From: Nocardioides sp.
GTDB taxonomy: Bacteria > Actinomycetota > Actinomycetes > Propionibacteriales > Nocardioidaceae
NCBI GenBank assembly: GCA_021166815.1
Contig: JAJPEO010000079.1
Location: 1 to 10,072 of the forward strand
Direction of reading: 5' to 3'
DNA: 10,072 nucleotides
Part shown: positions 1 to 7,458 of the stretch, in pieces
How positions within the stretch are numbered: position 1 is the stretch's first letter
Layout of the letters: each line of letters opens with the position of its first letter
Notes under the pieces: model-generated
What the model was told of the DNA's origin: nothing
What the model saw: only the letters and a program-made list of their open reading frames with translations
The model's database searches: none
Made by a program: the position numbers and the translations under genes

Positions 1-1
1 C

Positions 2-973
2 GCTGCGGCGGCGCTGGCCGCCGCCACCGGCGCCCGCCTGGCCTGGGTCCCGCGCCGGGCCGGTGACCGCGGTGCGGTCGAGGCCGGTGCGCTCCCCAAC
101 CTGCTGCCCGGAGGACGCCCGGTCGCCGACGCGGCCGCCCGCGTCGACGCGGCCGCGGCCTGGGGCGTGGACTCGCTGCCGGCCACCGACGGTCGTGACG
201 GCGAGGCGATCATCGCCGCCGCCGCCAAGGGCGACCTGGGTGGCCTCGTGATCGGTGGCGTCGACCCCGACGACACCCGTGACCCGGCCGCGTTCCGCGC
301 GGCGCTGGAGGCGGCCTCGTTCGTGGTCAGCCTCGAGCAGCGCGAGAGCGACGTGACCCGCGTCGCCGACGTGGTCTTCCCCGTGGCTCCGGTCACCGAC
401 AAGGCCGGCACCTTCGTCACCTGGGAGGGTCGCCCGCGTCCCTTCGAGGCCGTCTTCTCCAACCCTGCCTCGCTGCCGGACCTGCGGGTCGTCGCCGGCA
501 TCTCCGAGGAGCTCGCGAGCCTGGGCCAGGGCGCCTCGATCGGCTTCCGCACGGTGGCCGAGGCGCGCGCCGAGATGGAGTCGCTGGGTGCCTGGGACGG
601 TGCCCGTCCGGCGATCGAGGCCGGCAAGGCCCCGCGGGCGGCCAAGCCCAAGGCCAACAGCCTGGTCCTGGCCACCTGGAAGCAGCTGATCGACCTCGGC
701 CTCCTGCAGGACGGCGAGGAGCACCTGCGGGCCACCGCCCGGCGCCCGGTCGTCCGGATCAGCCAGGCCACGTACGACTCCCTCTTCGGGATGCTCGAGG
801 AGGACGCGTTCGCCACCGTGACCGGTGACCGCGGCAGCGTGGACCTCCCCGTCGAGGTCGCCGACCTGCCCGACGGTGTGGTGTGGGTGCCCGCCAACTC
901 CTTCGGCCGGGGTGTCCTGGCCGACCTGGCCTCGCCCGGCAGCTCGGTTGTCGTGAAGGGAGCACGCAAGTGA
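2..973 (+). CDS. nuoG: NADH-quinone oxidoreductase subunit G, C-terminal part (5' end outside window)
   Basis: Peripheral-arm subunit of complex I that carries iron-sulfur clusters in its N-terminal half, which lies upstream of the window. Only the last 323 residues are visible. They match the C-terminal molybdopterin-oxidoreductase-like region, which in complex I has a structural role and is not catalytic. The reading frame is open from base 2 with no start. Recognisable family segments are [13 protein letters not shown] (bases 407-445), preceded by the ADVVFP-type stretch, and near the end [12 protein letters not shown] (881-916), as in the dinucleotide-binding-like fold. An Ala/Lys-rich linker (about bases 610-660) separates these two parts. 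Actinobacterial NuoG is usually near 800 residues, so roughly 40% is present. The TGA stop overlaps the nuoH start by four bases. The order G-H-I-J-K supports the assignment. Identity is near certain; whether the missing part is intact cannot be judged. Confidence 0.95.
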   Translation, partial: AAAALAAATGARLAWVPRRAGDRGAVEAGALPNLLPGGRPVADAAARVDAAAAWGVDSLPATDGRDGEAIIAAAAKGDLGGLVIGGVDPDDTRDPAAFRAALEAASFVVSLEQRESDVTRVADVVFPVAPVTDKAGTFVTWEGRPRPFEAVFSNPASLPDLRVVAGISEELASLGQGASIGFRTVAEARAEMESLGAWDGARPAIEAGKAPRAAKPKANSLVLATWKQLIDLGLLQDGEEHLRATARRPVVRISQATYDSLFGMLEEDAFATVTGDRGSVDLPVEVADLPDGVVWVPANSFGRGVLADLASPGSSVVVKGARK

Positions 974-2286
974 CCATTCCGCTCGTCACCGACCCGGGCC
1001 TGGCCGCCTTCGGCCAGGACCCCGGATGGGTCATCGCCCTCAAGGCGGTGCTGATCTTCCTCGTCCTGGTGCTGCTGACGCTGTTCAACATCTGGCTCGA
1101 GCGCCGGGTCGTGGGCCGCATGCAGCACCGCATCGGCCCCAACGTCAACGGCCCCTTCGGCCTGCTGCAGTCGCTCGCCGACGGCGTGAAGCTGGCGCTG
1201 AAGGAGGACATCATCCCCAAGGCGGCCGACAAGGTGATCTTCCTGATCGCCCCGGTCCTGGCGGTGGTCCCGGCCTTCCTGACGTGGGCGGTCATCCCGT
1301 TCGGCCCGGAGGTCAGCTTCTTCGGCCACCGCACGCCGCTGCAGCTCACCGACCTCCCGGTCGCGGTGCTGTTCCTGCTGGCGATCGCCTCGATCGGCAT
1401 CTACGGCATCGTGCTCGCCGGCTGGTCCTCGGGCTCGACCTACTCCCTCCTGGGCGGCCTGCGCTCGAGCGCGCAGATGATCTCCTACGAGGTCGCCATG
1501 GGCCTGGCCCTGGTCGCGGTCTTCATGTACGCCGGCTCGATGTCGACCTCGGAGATCGTGGAGGCGCAGGACACCTTCTGGTTCGGCCTGATCCTCTTCC
1601 CGTCCTTCGTGATCTACGTGATCGCGATGGTGGGTGAGACCAACCGCGCCCCCTTCGACCTCCCCGAGGCCGAGGGCGAGCTGGTCGGTGGGTTCCACAC
1701 CGAGTACTCCAGCCTCAAGTTCGCGCTCTTCTTCCTCGCCGAGTACATCAACATGGCGACCGTGTCGGCCATCGCGACGACGCTGTTCCTGGGCGGCTGG
1801 GCCGCTCCGTGGGGCATCGAGCACGTGTGGTCCGGCGCCAACGAGGGCTACTGGCCGGTGCTGTGGTTCTTCGGCAAGATCTTCCTCTTCATCTTCATGT
1901 TCATCTGGCTGCGCGGCTCGCTGCCCCGACTGCGCTACGACCAGTTCATGGCGCTGGGCTGGAAGGTCCTCATCCCCGGCGCGCTCGCCTGGATCATGCT
2001 CGTCTCGGTGATCCGCGTGGCCTCGCTCGAGGGGTGGATCGACCAGGACCTGATGGTCTACGCCCTCGTGGGCGTCCTGGTGGTCGGCGCGATCCTCGTG
2101 TTCTGGCCCGAGGGCAAGACCGACGAGGCCGAGCCCGTCCGCGACGACGTCCCGCAGGACGCCTTCGCCGGCGGCTACCCCGTCCCGCCGATGCCGGCGG
2201 GGGGCGCCGTACGCGGAGCCGCCGCGCCGATCGACTTCACCCGCAACCGCACCACCGTCACCGCTGACGCGGAGGAGGACCGATGA
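970..2286 (+). CDS. nuoH: NADH-quinone oxidoreductase subunit H (quinone-site membrane subunit)
   Basis: Integral membrane subunit of complex I at the junction of the peripheral and membrane arms. It forms much of the quinone chamber and the entry of the proton path. The protein has 438 residues and about nine membrane segments (first at 20-41, last at 361-379). Family signatures are seen: [16 protein letters not shown] (43-58), [13 protein letters not shown] with Glu174 (166-178), and the quinone-loop motif [14 protein letters not shown] (222-235) with its acidic cluster intact. The GTG start at 970 is chosen because AAGGGAG lies at 956-962, seven bases upstream, and because the gene then overlaps the nuoG stop as GTGA. 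A longer frame reaches back to 883 but would run through nuoG. Compared with the roughly 325-residue E. coli protein there is a soluble C-terminal tail (about 380-438) containing GGYPVPPMP (401-409), which I recall as typical of actinobacterial NuoH. Confidence 0.97.
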   Translation: MTIPLVTDPGLAAFGQDPGWVIALKAVLIFLVLVLLTLFNIWLERRVVGRMQHRIGPNVNGPFGLLQSLADGVKLALKEDIIPKAADKVIFLIAPVLAVVPAFLTWAVIPFGPEVSFFGHRTPLQLTDLPVAVLFLLAIASIGIYGIVLAGWSSGSTYSLLGGLRSSAQMISYEVAMGLALVAVFMYAGSMSTSEIVEAQDTFWFGLILFPSFVIYVIAMVGETNRAPFDLPEAEGELVGGFHTEYSSLKFALFFLAEYINMATVSAIATTLFLGGWAAPWGIEHVWSGANEGYWPVLWFFGKIFLFIFMFIWLRGSLPRLRYDQFMALGWKVLIPGALAWIMLVSVIRVASLEGWIDQDLMVYALVGVLVVGAILVFWPEGKTDEAEPVRDDVPQDAFAGGYPVPPMPAGGAVRGAAAPIDFTRNRTTVTADAEEDR

Positions 2287-2828
2287 GTCTCAGGGAGACC
2301 TGGTGGGACCCGATCGCCGGGTTCGGCGTCACCTTCCGGACGATGTTCAGGAAGGTGGTCACCGAGCAGTACCCCTTCGAGAAGCTTCCGACCGCCCCGC
2401 GCTTCCACGGCCGGCACCAGCTGAACCGCTGGCCCGACGGGCTGGAGAAGTGCATCGGCTGCGAGCTGTGCGCCTGGGCCTGCCCCGCCGACGCGATCTA
2501 CGTCGAGGCCGACTCCAACACCGAGGGGGAGCGCTTCAGCCCCGGTGAGCGCTACGGCCGCGTCTACCAGATCAACTACCTGCGGTGCATCCTGTGCGGC
2601 CTGTGCGTCGAGGCCTGCCCGACGCGCGCGCTCACGATGACCAACGAGTACGAGCTGGCCGACTCCACGCGCGAGAGCCTGATCTACGAGAAGAACGACC
2701 TGCTCGCCCCGCTCCTGCCCGGCATGGAGCAGCCCCCGCACCCGATGCGGCTGGGTGACGACGAGAAGGACTACTACCGCGGCACGTTCCAGAACGCTGC
2801 CGCCTCCGAGGAAGGGAGCGACGGGTGA
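2283..2828 (+). CDS. nuoI: NADH-quinone oxidoreductase subunit I (2x[4Fe-4S] ferredoxin-type)
   Basis: Peripheral-arm subunit that binds two 4Fe-4S clusters (N6a/N6b) and passes electrons towards the terminal cluster and quinone. The protein has 181 residues, normal for the family. Two complete CxxCxxCxxxCP motifs are visible: Cys57-Cys60-Cys63 with Cys67-Pro68, and Cys102-Cys105-Cys108 with Cys112-Pro113. In the usual bacterial-ferredoxin arrangement, the last Cys of each motif ligates the other cluster. The N-terminal 35 residues form the amphipathic stretch that lies on the membrane arm next to NuoH. The ATG start at 2283 overlaps the nuoH stop (ATGA) and has a strong GGAGGAGG at 2271-2278. 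No ligand is missing and there is no sign of frameshift. Alternative identities such as a free ferredoxin are excluded by context and length. Confidence 0.98.
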   Translation: MSLRETWWDPIAGFGVTFRTMFRKVVTEQYPFEKLPTAPRFHGRHQLNRWPDGLEKCIGCELCAWACPADAIYVEADSNTEGERFSPGERYGRVYQINYLRCILCGLCVEACPTRALTMTNEYELADSTRESLIYEKNDLLAPLLPGMEQPPHPMRLGDDEKDYYRGTFQNAAASEEGSDG

Positions 2829-3676
2829 CGTTCTGGATCCTCGCCCCGCTGATGGTCGCGGCGGCTCTGGGCCTGCTGTTCGTGCGCAAGGCCGTGCACG
2901 CAGCGATGCTCCTGGCCGTCGTCATGATCAGCCTGGCCGTGCTGTACGCGCTGCTCGAGGCGCCCTTCCTGTTCGCGGTGCAGATCATCGTCTACACCGG
3001 CGCGATCTTGATGCTCTTCCTGTTCGTGCTGATGCTGGTCGGCGTCGACGCCTCCGACTCGGTGGTCGAGACGATCCGCGGCCAGCGCCTCATGGCGACC
3101 GTGGTGGGCCTGCTCTTCGGCGCGGTCCTGGTCATCGGCATCGGCCAGGTCGGACTGGGCACCGCGGTCGGGCTCGAGGAGGCCAACGCCGGCGGCAACG
3201 TCGACCGCCTGGCCGACATCCTCTTCTCGCGCTACGTGTTCGCCTTCGAGGCCACCAGCGCGCTGCTCATCACCGCGGCCCTGGGCGCGATGGTGCTCGC
3301 CCACCGCGAGCGCGTCTCGGCCAAGCCGACCCAGGCCTCGCTCGCCGCGCAGCGGTTGCGTGACTACGCCGAGCACGGCAAGCCGCTCGGCCCGCTGCCC
3401 GCGCCCGGTGTCTACGCGCGCCACAACGCCGTCGACACCCCCGCGCTGCTGCCCGACGGCACGATCGCGGAGTCCTCGGTCTCGCGTGTCCTGGCCGCCC
3501 GTGGCACCGTCCGCTCGGCCCCGGCGCTCGCCGACGACATCCACGAGGTGCGTCGCCAGCTCGGCGACGACGTCTCGATGCCCGCGACCGCGGGCAAGGA
3601 CGGCGCGGCCGCCAACACCACCGAGGACGTCACGACCCCGGACGGCAGCCACACCGATGGGGAGGACTCGAAGTGA
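2825..3676 (+). CDS. nuoJ: NADH-quinone oxidoreductase subunit J with long soluble C-terminal tail
   Basis: Membrane subunit of complex I. Its third helix carries the flexible element thought to couple quinone reduction to the proton path. The protein has 283 residues, against about 184 in E. coli. Five membrane helices are visible at roughly 3-20, 27-45, 50-73, 89-108 and 137-160. The third contains the family stretch [19 protein letters not shown] (53-71), and Glu142 sits in helix 5. After Arg161 a hydrophilic tail of about 120 residues begins. Its first half contains a distinctive block, [12 protein letters not shown] (190-201) followed by [11 protein letters not shown] (202-212). The second half is acidic and low in complexity and is probably disordered. 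The GTG start at 2825 overlaps the nuoI stop (GTGA), with AAGGGAG at 2812-2818. The tail block is, as I recall, shared with other actinobacterial NuoJ proteins. Its function is unknown to me. Confidence 0.96.
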   Translation: MTFWILAPLMVAAALGLLFVRKAVHAAMLLAVVMISLAVLYALLEAPFLFAVQIIVYTGAILMLFLFVLMLVGVDASDSVVETIRGQRLMATVVGLLFGAVLVIGIGQVGLGTAVGLEEANAGGNVDRLADILFSRYVFAFEATSALLITAALGAMVLAHRERVSAKPTQASLAAQRLRDYAEHGKPLGPLPAPGVYARHNAVDTPALLPDGTIAESSVSRVLAARGTVRSAPALADDIHEVRRQLGDDVSMPATAGKDGAAANTTEDVTTPDGSHTDGEDSK

Positions 3677-3966
3677 CCCAGTACATCGTCCTGTCCGCGA
3701 TCCTCTTCACCATCGGCTGCGTGGGCGTGCTCACCCGCCGCAACGCGATCGTGGTCTTCATGTGCGTCGAGCTGATGCTCAACGCGTCCAACCTCGCCCT
3801 CGTCACCTTCGCGCGCCAGCACGGCAACCTCGACGGCCAGGTCGCCGCCTTCTTCGTGAGGGTGGTGGCGGCTGCCGAGGTCGTGATCGGGCTGGCGATC
3901 ATCATGACCATCTTCCGGACCCGTCGCTCGGCCTCGGTCGACGACGCGAGCCTGCTGAAGTACTGA
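3673..3966 (+). CDS. nuoK: NADH-quinone oxidoreductase subunit K
   Basis: Small membrane subunit of complex I, related to MrpC/MnhC, forming part of the central hydrophilic axis of proton transfer. The protein has 97 residues and three helices at roughly 3-20, 26-47 and 57-81, the usual length. Both conserved intramembrane glutamates are present: Glu33 in [11 protein letters not shown] and Glu69 in [11 protein letters not shown], equivalent to E. coli Glu36 and Glu72. The C-terminal [17 protein letters not shown] closely resembles my recollection of the mycobacterial protein. One oddity is Arg63 (AGG, 3859-3861) inside helix 3, at a position that is Met in the Mycobacterium sequence as I remember it. 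The GTG start at 3673 overlaps the nuoJ stop (GTGA), with GGAGG at 3661-3665, seven bases upstream. Its own stop TGA overlaps the nuoL ribosome binding site. Confidence 0.97.
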   Translation: MTQYIVLSAILFTIGCVGVLTRRNAIVVFMCVELMLNASNLALVTFARQHGNLDGQVAAFFVRVVAAAEVVIGLAIIMTIFRTRRSASVDDASLLKY

Positions 3967-3970
3967 GGAG
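3965..3970 (+). promoter_or_regulatory. Ribosome binding site that decides the nuoL start
   Basis: GAGGAG overlaps the last two bases of the nuoK stop codon. It lies nine bases from the GTG at 3980 and only three from the GTG at 3974. Normal spacing favours 3980. This is the only junction in the window without a 4-base overlap, so ribosomes ending nuoK sit directly on this site and can re-initiate. Confidence 0.75.
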
Positions 3971-3979
3971 TCGGTGAGA

Positions 3980-5941
3980 GTGACCAACATCTTCCTCGAG
4001 GGCGCGACCCACGGCGCCGGCGAGATCCCCGTCGTGGCGCCGGTCGCCGCGGACGGCGTCTTCTCGCTGCTGTGGCTCGTGATCGGGCTGCCGCTGCTCG
4101 GTGCACTTGTGCTGCTGGCCATCGCGCCGATGGCCTCGAAGGCCTTCGACCGCTTCGGCCACTACCTGGGTACGGCCACCGTGGCGGGGTCGTTCCTGCT
4201 CAGCCTGGTGCTGTTCGTCCGGCTGCTCGGGAGCGACGCCGGTGAGCGCCAGGTCAGGCAGCACCTGTTCACCTGGTTCGAGAGCGGCTCGATCCGGGCC
4301 GACATGGACCTGCTCCTCGACCCGCTGTCGGTGCTGTTCCTGCTGCTGATCACCGGCGTCGGGTCGCTGATCCACGTCTACTCCATCGGCTACATGGAGC
4401 ACGACCCCCGCCGGCGCCGCTTCTTCGGCTACCTCAACCTCTTCGTCGCCTCGATGCTGATGGTCGTCCTGGCCGCCAACTTCGTGGGCGTCTTCCTCGG
4501 CTGGGAGGGCGTGGGCCTCGCGTCCTACCTGCTCATCGGGTTCTGGCAGCACCGCCCGAGCGCGGCCGCCGCGCAGAAGAAGGCGTTCATCACCAACCGT
4601 GTCGGCGACATCGGCCTGTCCCTGGGCATCGCGGCGATGTTCGCGACCTTCGGGACGACCGACTTCGCCAAGGTCAGCGAGCTCTCGGGCCAGGCCAGCG
4701 AGGGCATGATCAACACGATCGGCCTGCTGCTGCTCCTCGCCGCCGCTGCCAAGTCCGCGCAGGTCCCGCTGCAGGGCTGGCTCCTCGACGCGATGGAGGG
4801 CCCGACCCCGGTCTCGGCCCTGATCCACGCGGCGACGATGGTGACCGCGGGCGTCTACCTCGTGGTCCGCTCCAACTTCATCTTCGAGCACGCCCAGTGG
4901 GCCCAGACCGCGGTCGTGGTCGTCGCGGTCGTCACGCTGCTGGCCGGTGCGATCATCGGTTGCGCCAAGGACGACATCAAGCGCGTCCTGGCCGGTTCGA
5001 CGATGTCGCAGATCGGCTACATGATGCTGGCCGCGGGCCTGGGACCGGTCGGCTACCCGTTCGCGATCTTCCACCTGCTCACGCACGGCTTCTTCAAGGC
5101 CAACATGTTCCTCGGCGCCGGCTCGGTCATGCACGGCATGAACGACGACGTCGACATGCGCCACTACGGCGCGCTCACCAAGGCCATGCCGGTGACGTTC
5201 GTGACCTTCGCGATGGGCTACCTCGCGATCATCGGGTTCCCCGGGTTCTCCGGCTTCTGGTCCAAGGACAAGATCATCGAGTCGGCGCTGGCCGAGAACG
5301 TCTGGGTGGGCCTGCTGGCCCTGCTCGGCGCCGGCATCACCGGTTACTACATGACCCGGTTGATGATCATGACCTTCACCAGCCCTGCGCGCTGGGACGA
5401 CGACGTGGACCCGCACGAGTCGCCCAAGGTGATGACCGTCCCGCTCATCGTGCTGGCGGCGCTCTCGGTGCTGGGTGGCGTGCTGCTCATCGGCAACTGG
5501 ATCGTCGACTTCCTCACGCCGGTCACCGGTGTCGCCGAGCACCACGAGCCGCCGCTGCCGGCGATCGTCATCACGCTGATCGTGACCGCGGTCGTGGCCG
5601 TGGGCGTGCTGGTGGCCTTCTTCCTCGTCCACAAGCGCGAGATCCCGCGTGAGGCGCCGCAGGACGTGTCGTTCCTGACCCGCGCTGCGCGCAAGGACCT
5701 GTACGGCGACGCCATCAACGACGCGGTGTTCACGCGGCCCGGCCTGGCCATGGCCGGTGGCCTGACCACGGTCGACCGGCACGTGGTCGACGGCCTCGTC
5801 GAGGGCGGCTCCTCCGCCACGGGCGGCCTCTCGGAGGTCCTGCGCAAGCTCCAGAACGGATTCGTCCGCTCCTACGCCCTGTCCCTGCTCGCTGGCGCCC
5901 TGGTGGTCGTCCTGGCTCTTCTGGCGGTGAACCTCGGATGA
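3980..5941 (+). CDS. nuoL: NADH-quinone oxidoreductase subunit L (distal antiporter-like subunit)
   Basis: Largest membrane subunit of complex I, at the distal end of the membrane arm, related to the MrpA/MrpD antiporters. With the start at 3980 it has 653 residues, slightly longer than E. coli (613). About 30 mostly non-membrane residues precede helix 1. The residues of the proton path are present: Glu176 in GWEGVG, Asp210 in NRVGDIG, Lys258 in [10 protein letters not shown], His283 in SALIHAATM and Lys429 in FSGFWSKDK. These correspond to E. coli Glu144, Asp178, Lys229, His254 and Lys399. After the antiporter core the sequence gives the expected long lateral amphipathic helix (about 570-620) and the anchoring last helix (about 626-651). 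GTG at 3974 is the alternative start and adds two residues, but its spacing from GAGGAG is too short. The stop overlaps the nuoM start (ATGA). Confidence 0.96.
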   Translation: MTNIFLEGATHGAGEIPVVAPVAADGVFSLLWLVIGLPLLGALVLLAIAPMASKAFDRFGHYLGTATVAGSFLLSLVLFVRLLGSDAGERQVRQHLFTWFESGSIRADMDLLLDPLSVLFLLLITGVGSLIHVYSIGYMEHDPRRRRFFGYLNLFVASMLMVVLAANFVGVFLGWEGVGLASYLLIGFWQHRPSAAAAQKKAFITNRVGDIGLSLGIAAMFATFGTTDFAKVSELSGQASEGMINTIGLLLLLAAAAKSAQVPLQGWLLDAMEGPTPVSALIHAATMVTAGVYLVVRSNFIFEHAQWAQTAVVVVAVVTLLAGAIIGCAKDDIKRVLAGSTMSQIGYMMLAAGLGPVGYPFAIFHLLTHGFFKANMFLGAGSVMHGMNDDVDMRHYGALTKAMPVTFVTFAMGYLAIIGFPGFSGFWSKDKIIESALAENVWVGLLALLGAGITGYYMTRLMIMTFTSPARWDDDVDPHESPKVMTVPLIVLAALSVLGGVLLIGNWIVDFLTPVTGVAEHHEPPLPAIVITLIVTAVVAVGVLVAFFLVHKREIPREAPQDVSFLTRAARKDLYGDAINDAVFTRPGLAMAGGLTTVDRHVVDGLVEGGSSATGGLSEVLRKLQNGFVRSYALSLLAGALVVVLALLAVNLG

Positions 5942-7458
5942 TCCTGACCATCCTGATCCTGCTGCCCCTCGTGGGCGCCCTCGTGACGGCCTTCGTGCCG
6001 AGCGCGAGCCTGGCGCGCCAGGTGGGCATGGCCTTCTCGCTCGTCACCCTCGGGGTGGGCGTGGCCGTCGCGATCGGCTTCGACCGCGGCGACGGCATGC
6101 AGATGACCGAGACGTACTCGTGGATCGACGCGCTCGGCATCCACTACGCCCTGGGCGTCGACGGCCTGGGCCTGCTCATGGTCCTGCTCACCGTCGGCCT
6201 GGTGCCGCTCGTGCTGGCCGCCAGCTGGCGCGAGAGCGACGAGGAGGGCAACGGCGGCTCCCGGGCGTTCTTCGCCTGGACGCTGGCCCTGGAGGCCCTG
6301 TCGCTGGCGGTGTTCACCGCGACCGACGTGCTCTTCTTCTACCTCGTCTTCGAGGCGACGCTGATCCCGGCCTACTTCCTGGTGGGTGGCTTCGGCCGCG
6401 AGGGCCGGGGCCGGGCCGCGACCAAGTTCCTGATCTACCAGCTCGCCGGCGGTCTGGTCATGCTGGCCTCGGTGATCGGCTTCTACGTCGTCTCCGCCGA
6501 CCACGGCAAGCCGACGTTCCTGATCTCCGAGCTCGCCGCGCTCGACATCGACCCGACGGCGCAGAAGTGGATCTTCGTCGGCCTGTTCATCGCGTTCGCC
6601 GTCAAGGCGCCGATGTTCCCGGTCCACACCTGGTTGGCCGACACCACCGAGAAGGCGACGCCGCCGACCTCGGTGCTGCTGGTGACCATCCTCGACAAGA
6701 TCGGCACCTTCGGGATGCTGCGCTTCTGCCTCGGCCTGGTGCCGGACGCCTCGCAGTGGGCGACCCCGGTCGTCGTGGTGCTGGCGCTGATCTCGATCAT
6801 CTACGGCGCCTGGGTGGCGATCGGCCAGGACGACATCCTGCGCCTGATCGGTCTCACGTCGGTGTCGCACTTCGGCTTCATCGTGCTGGGCATCTTCGTG
6901 TTCAACTCCACCGGCGGCGCCGGCGCGATCCTCTACATGGTCAACCACGGCCTGGCGACCGCGCTGATGTTCCTGGTGGCCGGGTTCCTCATCCACCGCA
7001 CCGGCACGGCCTCCATCCGCGAGATGTCGGGCGTGGAGCGCACCGCTCCGGTGCTCGCCGGCATGTTCCTCGTCGGCGGCCTCGCCGCGGCGGGCCTGCC
7101 CGGCCTGGCGCCGTTCGTCTCCGAGCTCATGGTCATCATCTCGGCCTTCCAGTTCGCCTGGTGGGCCGGAGCGGTCGCGGTGCTCGCGATCGTGATGGCG
7201 GCCGTCTACGCGCTGTGGATGTACCAGCGGATCATGACCGGCCCCGGTCACGAGGGCCGTCCCGCCGTCCCCGACCTGCGGCGCGGTGAGGCCGGGATCC
7301 TGGCCCCGCTCGTCCTCGCCCTCCTGCTGTTCGGCTTCTTCCCGATGCCGCTGCTGGACGTCATCAACCCCAACGTCTCCGACACCCTGATCCACGTCGG
7401 GGTCGAGGAGCCCGCCCCCACGCTCACCGGCGTGACCCATGAAGGGGGTCAGCAGTGA
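5938..7458 (+). CDS. nuoM: NADH-quinone oxidoreductase subunit M (antiporter-like subunit)
   Basis: Middle antiporter-like membrane subunit of complex I, paralogous to NuoL and NuoN. The protein has 506 residues, close to the E. coli length, and is almost entirely membrane helix. Proton-path residues are visible: Glu139 in the [13 protein letters not shown] stretch, Lys223 in [12 protein letters not shown], Lys254 in [12 protein letters not shown] and Glu396 in PFVSELMVI. They correspond to E. coli Glu144, Lys234, Lys265 and Glu407. The glutamate at the distal position, where NuoL and NuoN have lysine, is diagnostic of NuoM. The ATG start at 5938 overlaps the nuoL stop (ATGA). Unlike its neighbours, it has no recognisable purine-rich ribosome binding site in the preceding 20 bases, so translation probably depends on ribosomes finishing nuoL. 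No frameshift or missing helix was noticed. Confidence 0.97.
   Translation: MILTILILLPLVGALVTAFVPSASLARQVGMAFSLVTLGVGVAVAIGFDRGDGMQMTETYSWIDALGIHYALGVDGLGLLMVLLTVGLVPLVLAASWRESDEEGNGGSRAFFAWTLALEALSLAVFTATDVLFFYLVFEATLIPAYFLVGGFGREGRGRAATKFLIYQLAGGLVMLASVIGFYVVSADHGKPTFLISELAALDIDPTAQKWIFVGLFIAFAVKAPMFPVHTWLADTTEKATPPTSVLLVTILDKIGTFGMLRFCLGLVPDASQWATPVVVVLALISIIYGAWVAIGQDDILRLIGLTSVSHFGFIVLGIFVFNSTGGAGAILYMVNHGLATALMFLVAGFLIHRTGTASIREMSGVERTAPVLAGMFLVGGLAAAGLPGLAPFVSELMVIISAFQFAWWAGAVAVLAIVMAAVYALWMYQRIMTGPGHEGRPAVPDLRRGEAGILAPLVLALLLFGFFPMPLLDVINPNVSDTLIHVGVEEPAPTLTGVTHEGGQQ

Noticed and set aside
883..969. Upstream ATG extension of nuoH
   Set aside because: The 29 extra residues would be encoded within nuoG and do not look like a NuoH N-terminus. 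GTG at 970 has a good ribosome binding site and the usual overlap.
2..973. Reading the nuoG fragment as a molybdenum enzyme such as formate dehydrogenase
   Set aside because: The sequence belongs to the molybdopterin-oxidoreductase superfamily, but direct linkage to nuoH and the NuoG-like segments place it in complex I, where this domain is structural.
3974..3979. Two-residue longer nuoL start at GTG 3974
   Set aside because: It lies only three bases from the GAGGAG site. GTG at 3980, nine bases away, has normal spacing. Not fully excluded.
3902..5782. 626-codon open frame on the - strand opposite nuoL
   Set aside because: It is the mirror of the nuoL coding frame in very GC-rich DNA. The product is a monotonous His/Arg/Glu/Asp/Gln-rich chain with no domain, and nuoL explains the region completely.
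5872..7440. 522-codon open frame on the - strand opposite nuoM
   Set aside because: Same kind of antisense shadow: low-complexity charged composition and no recognisable motif.
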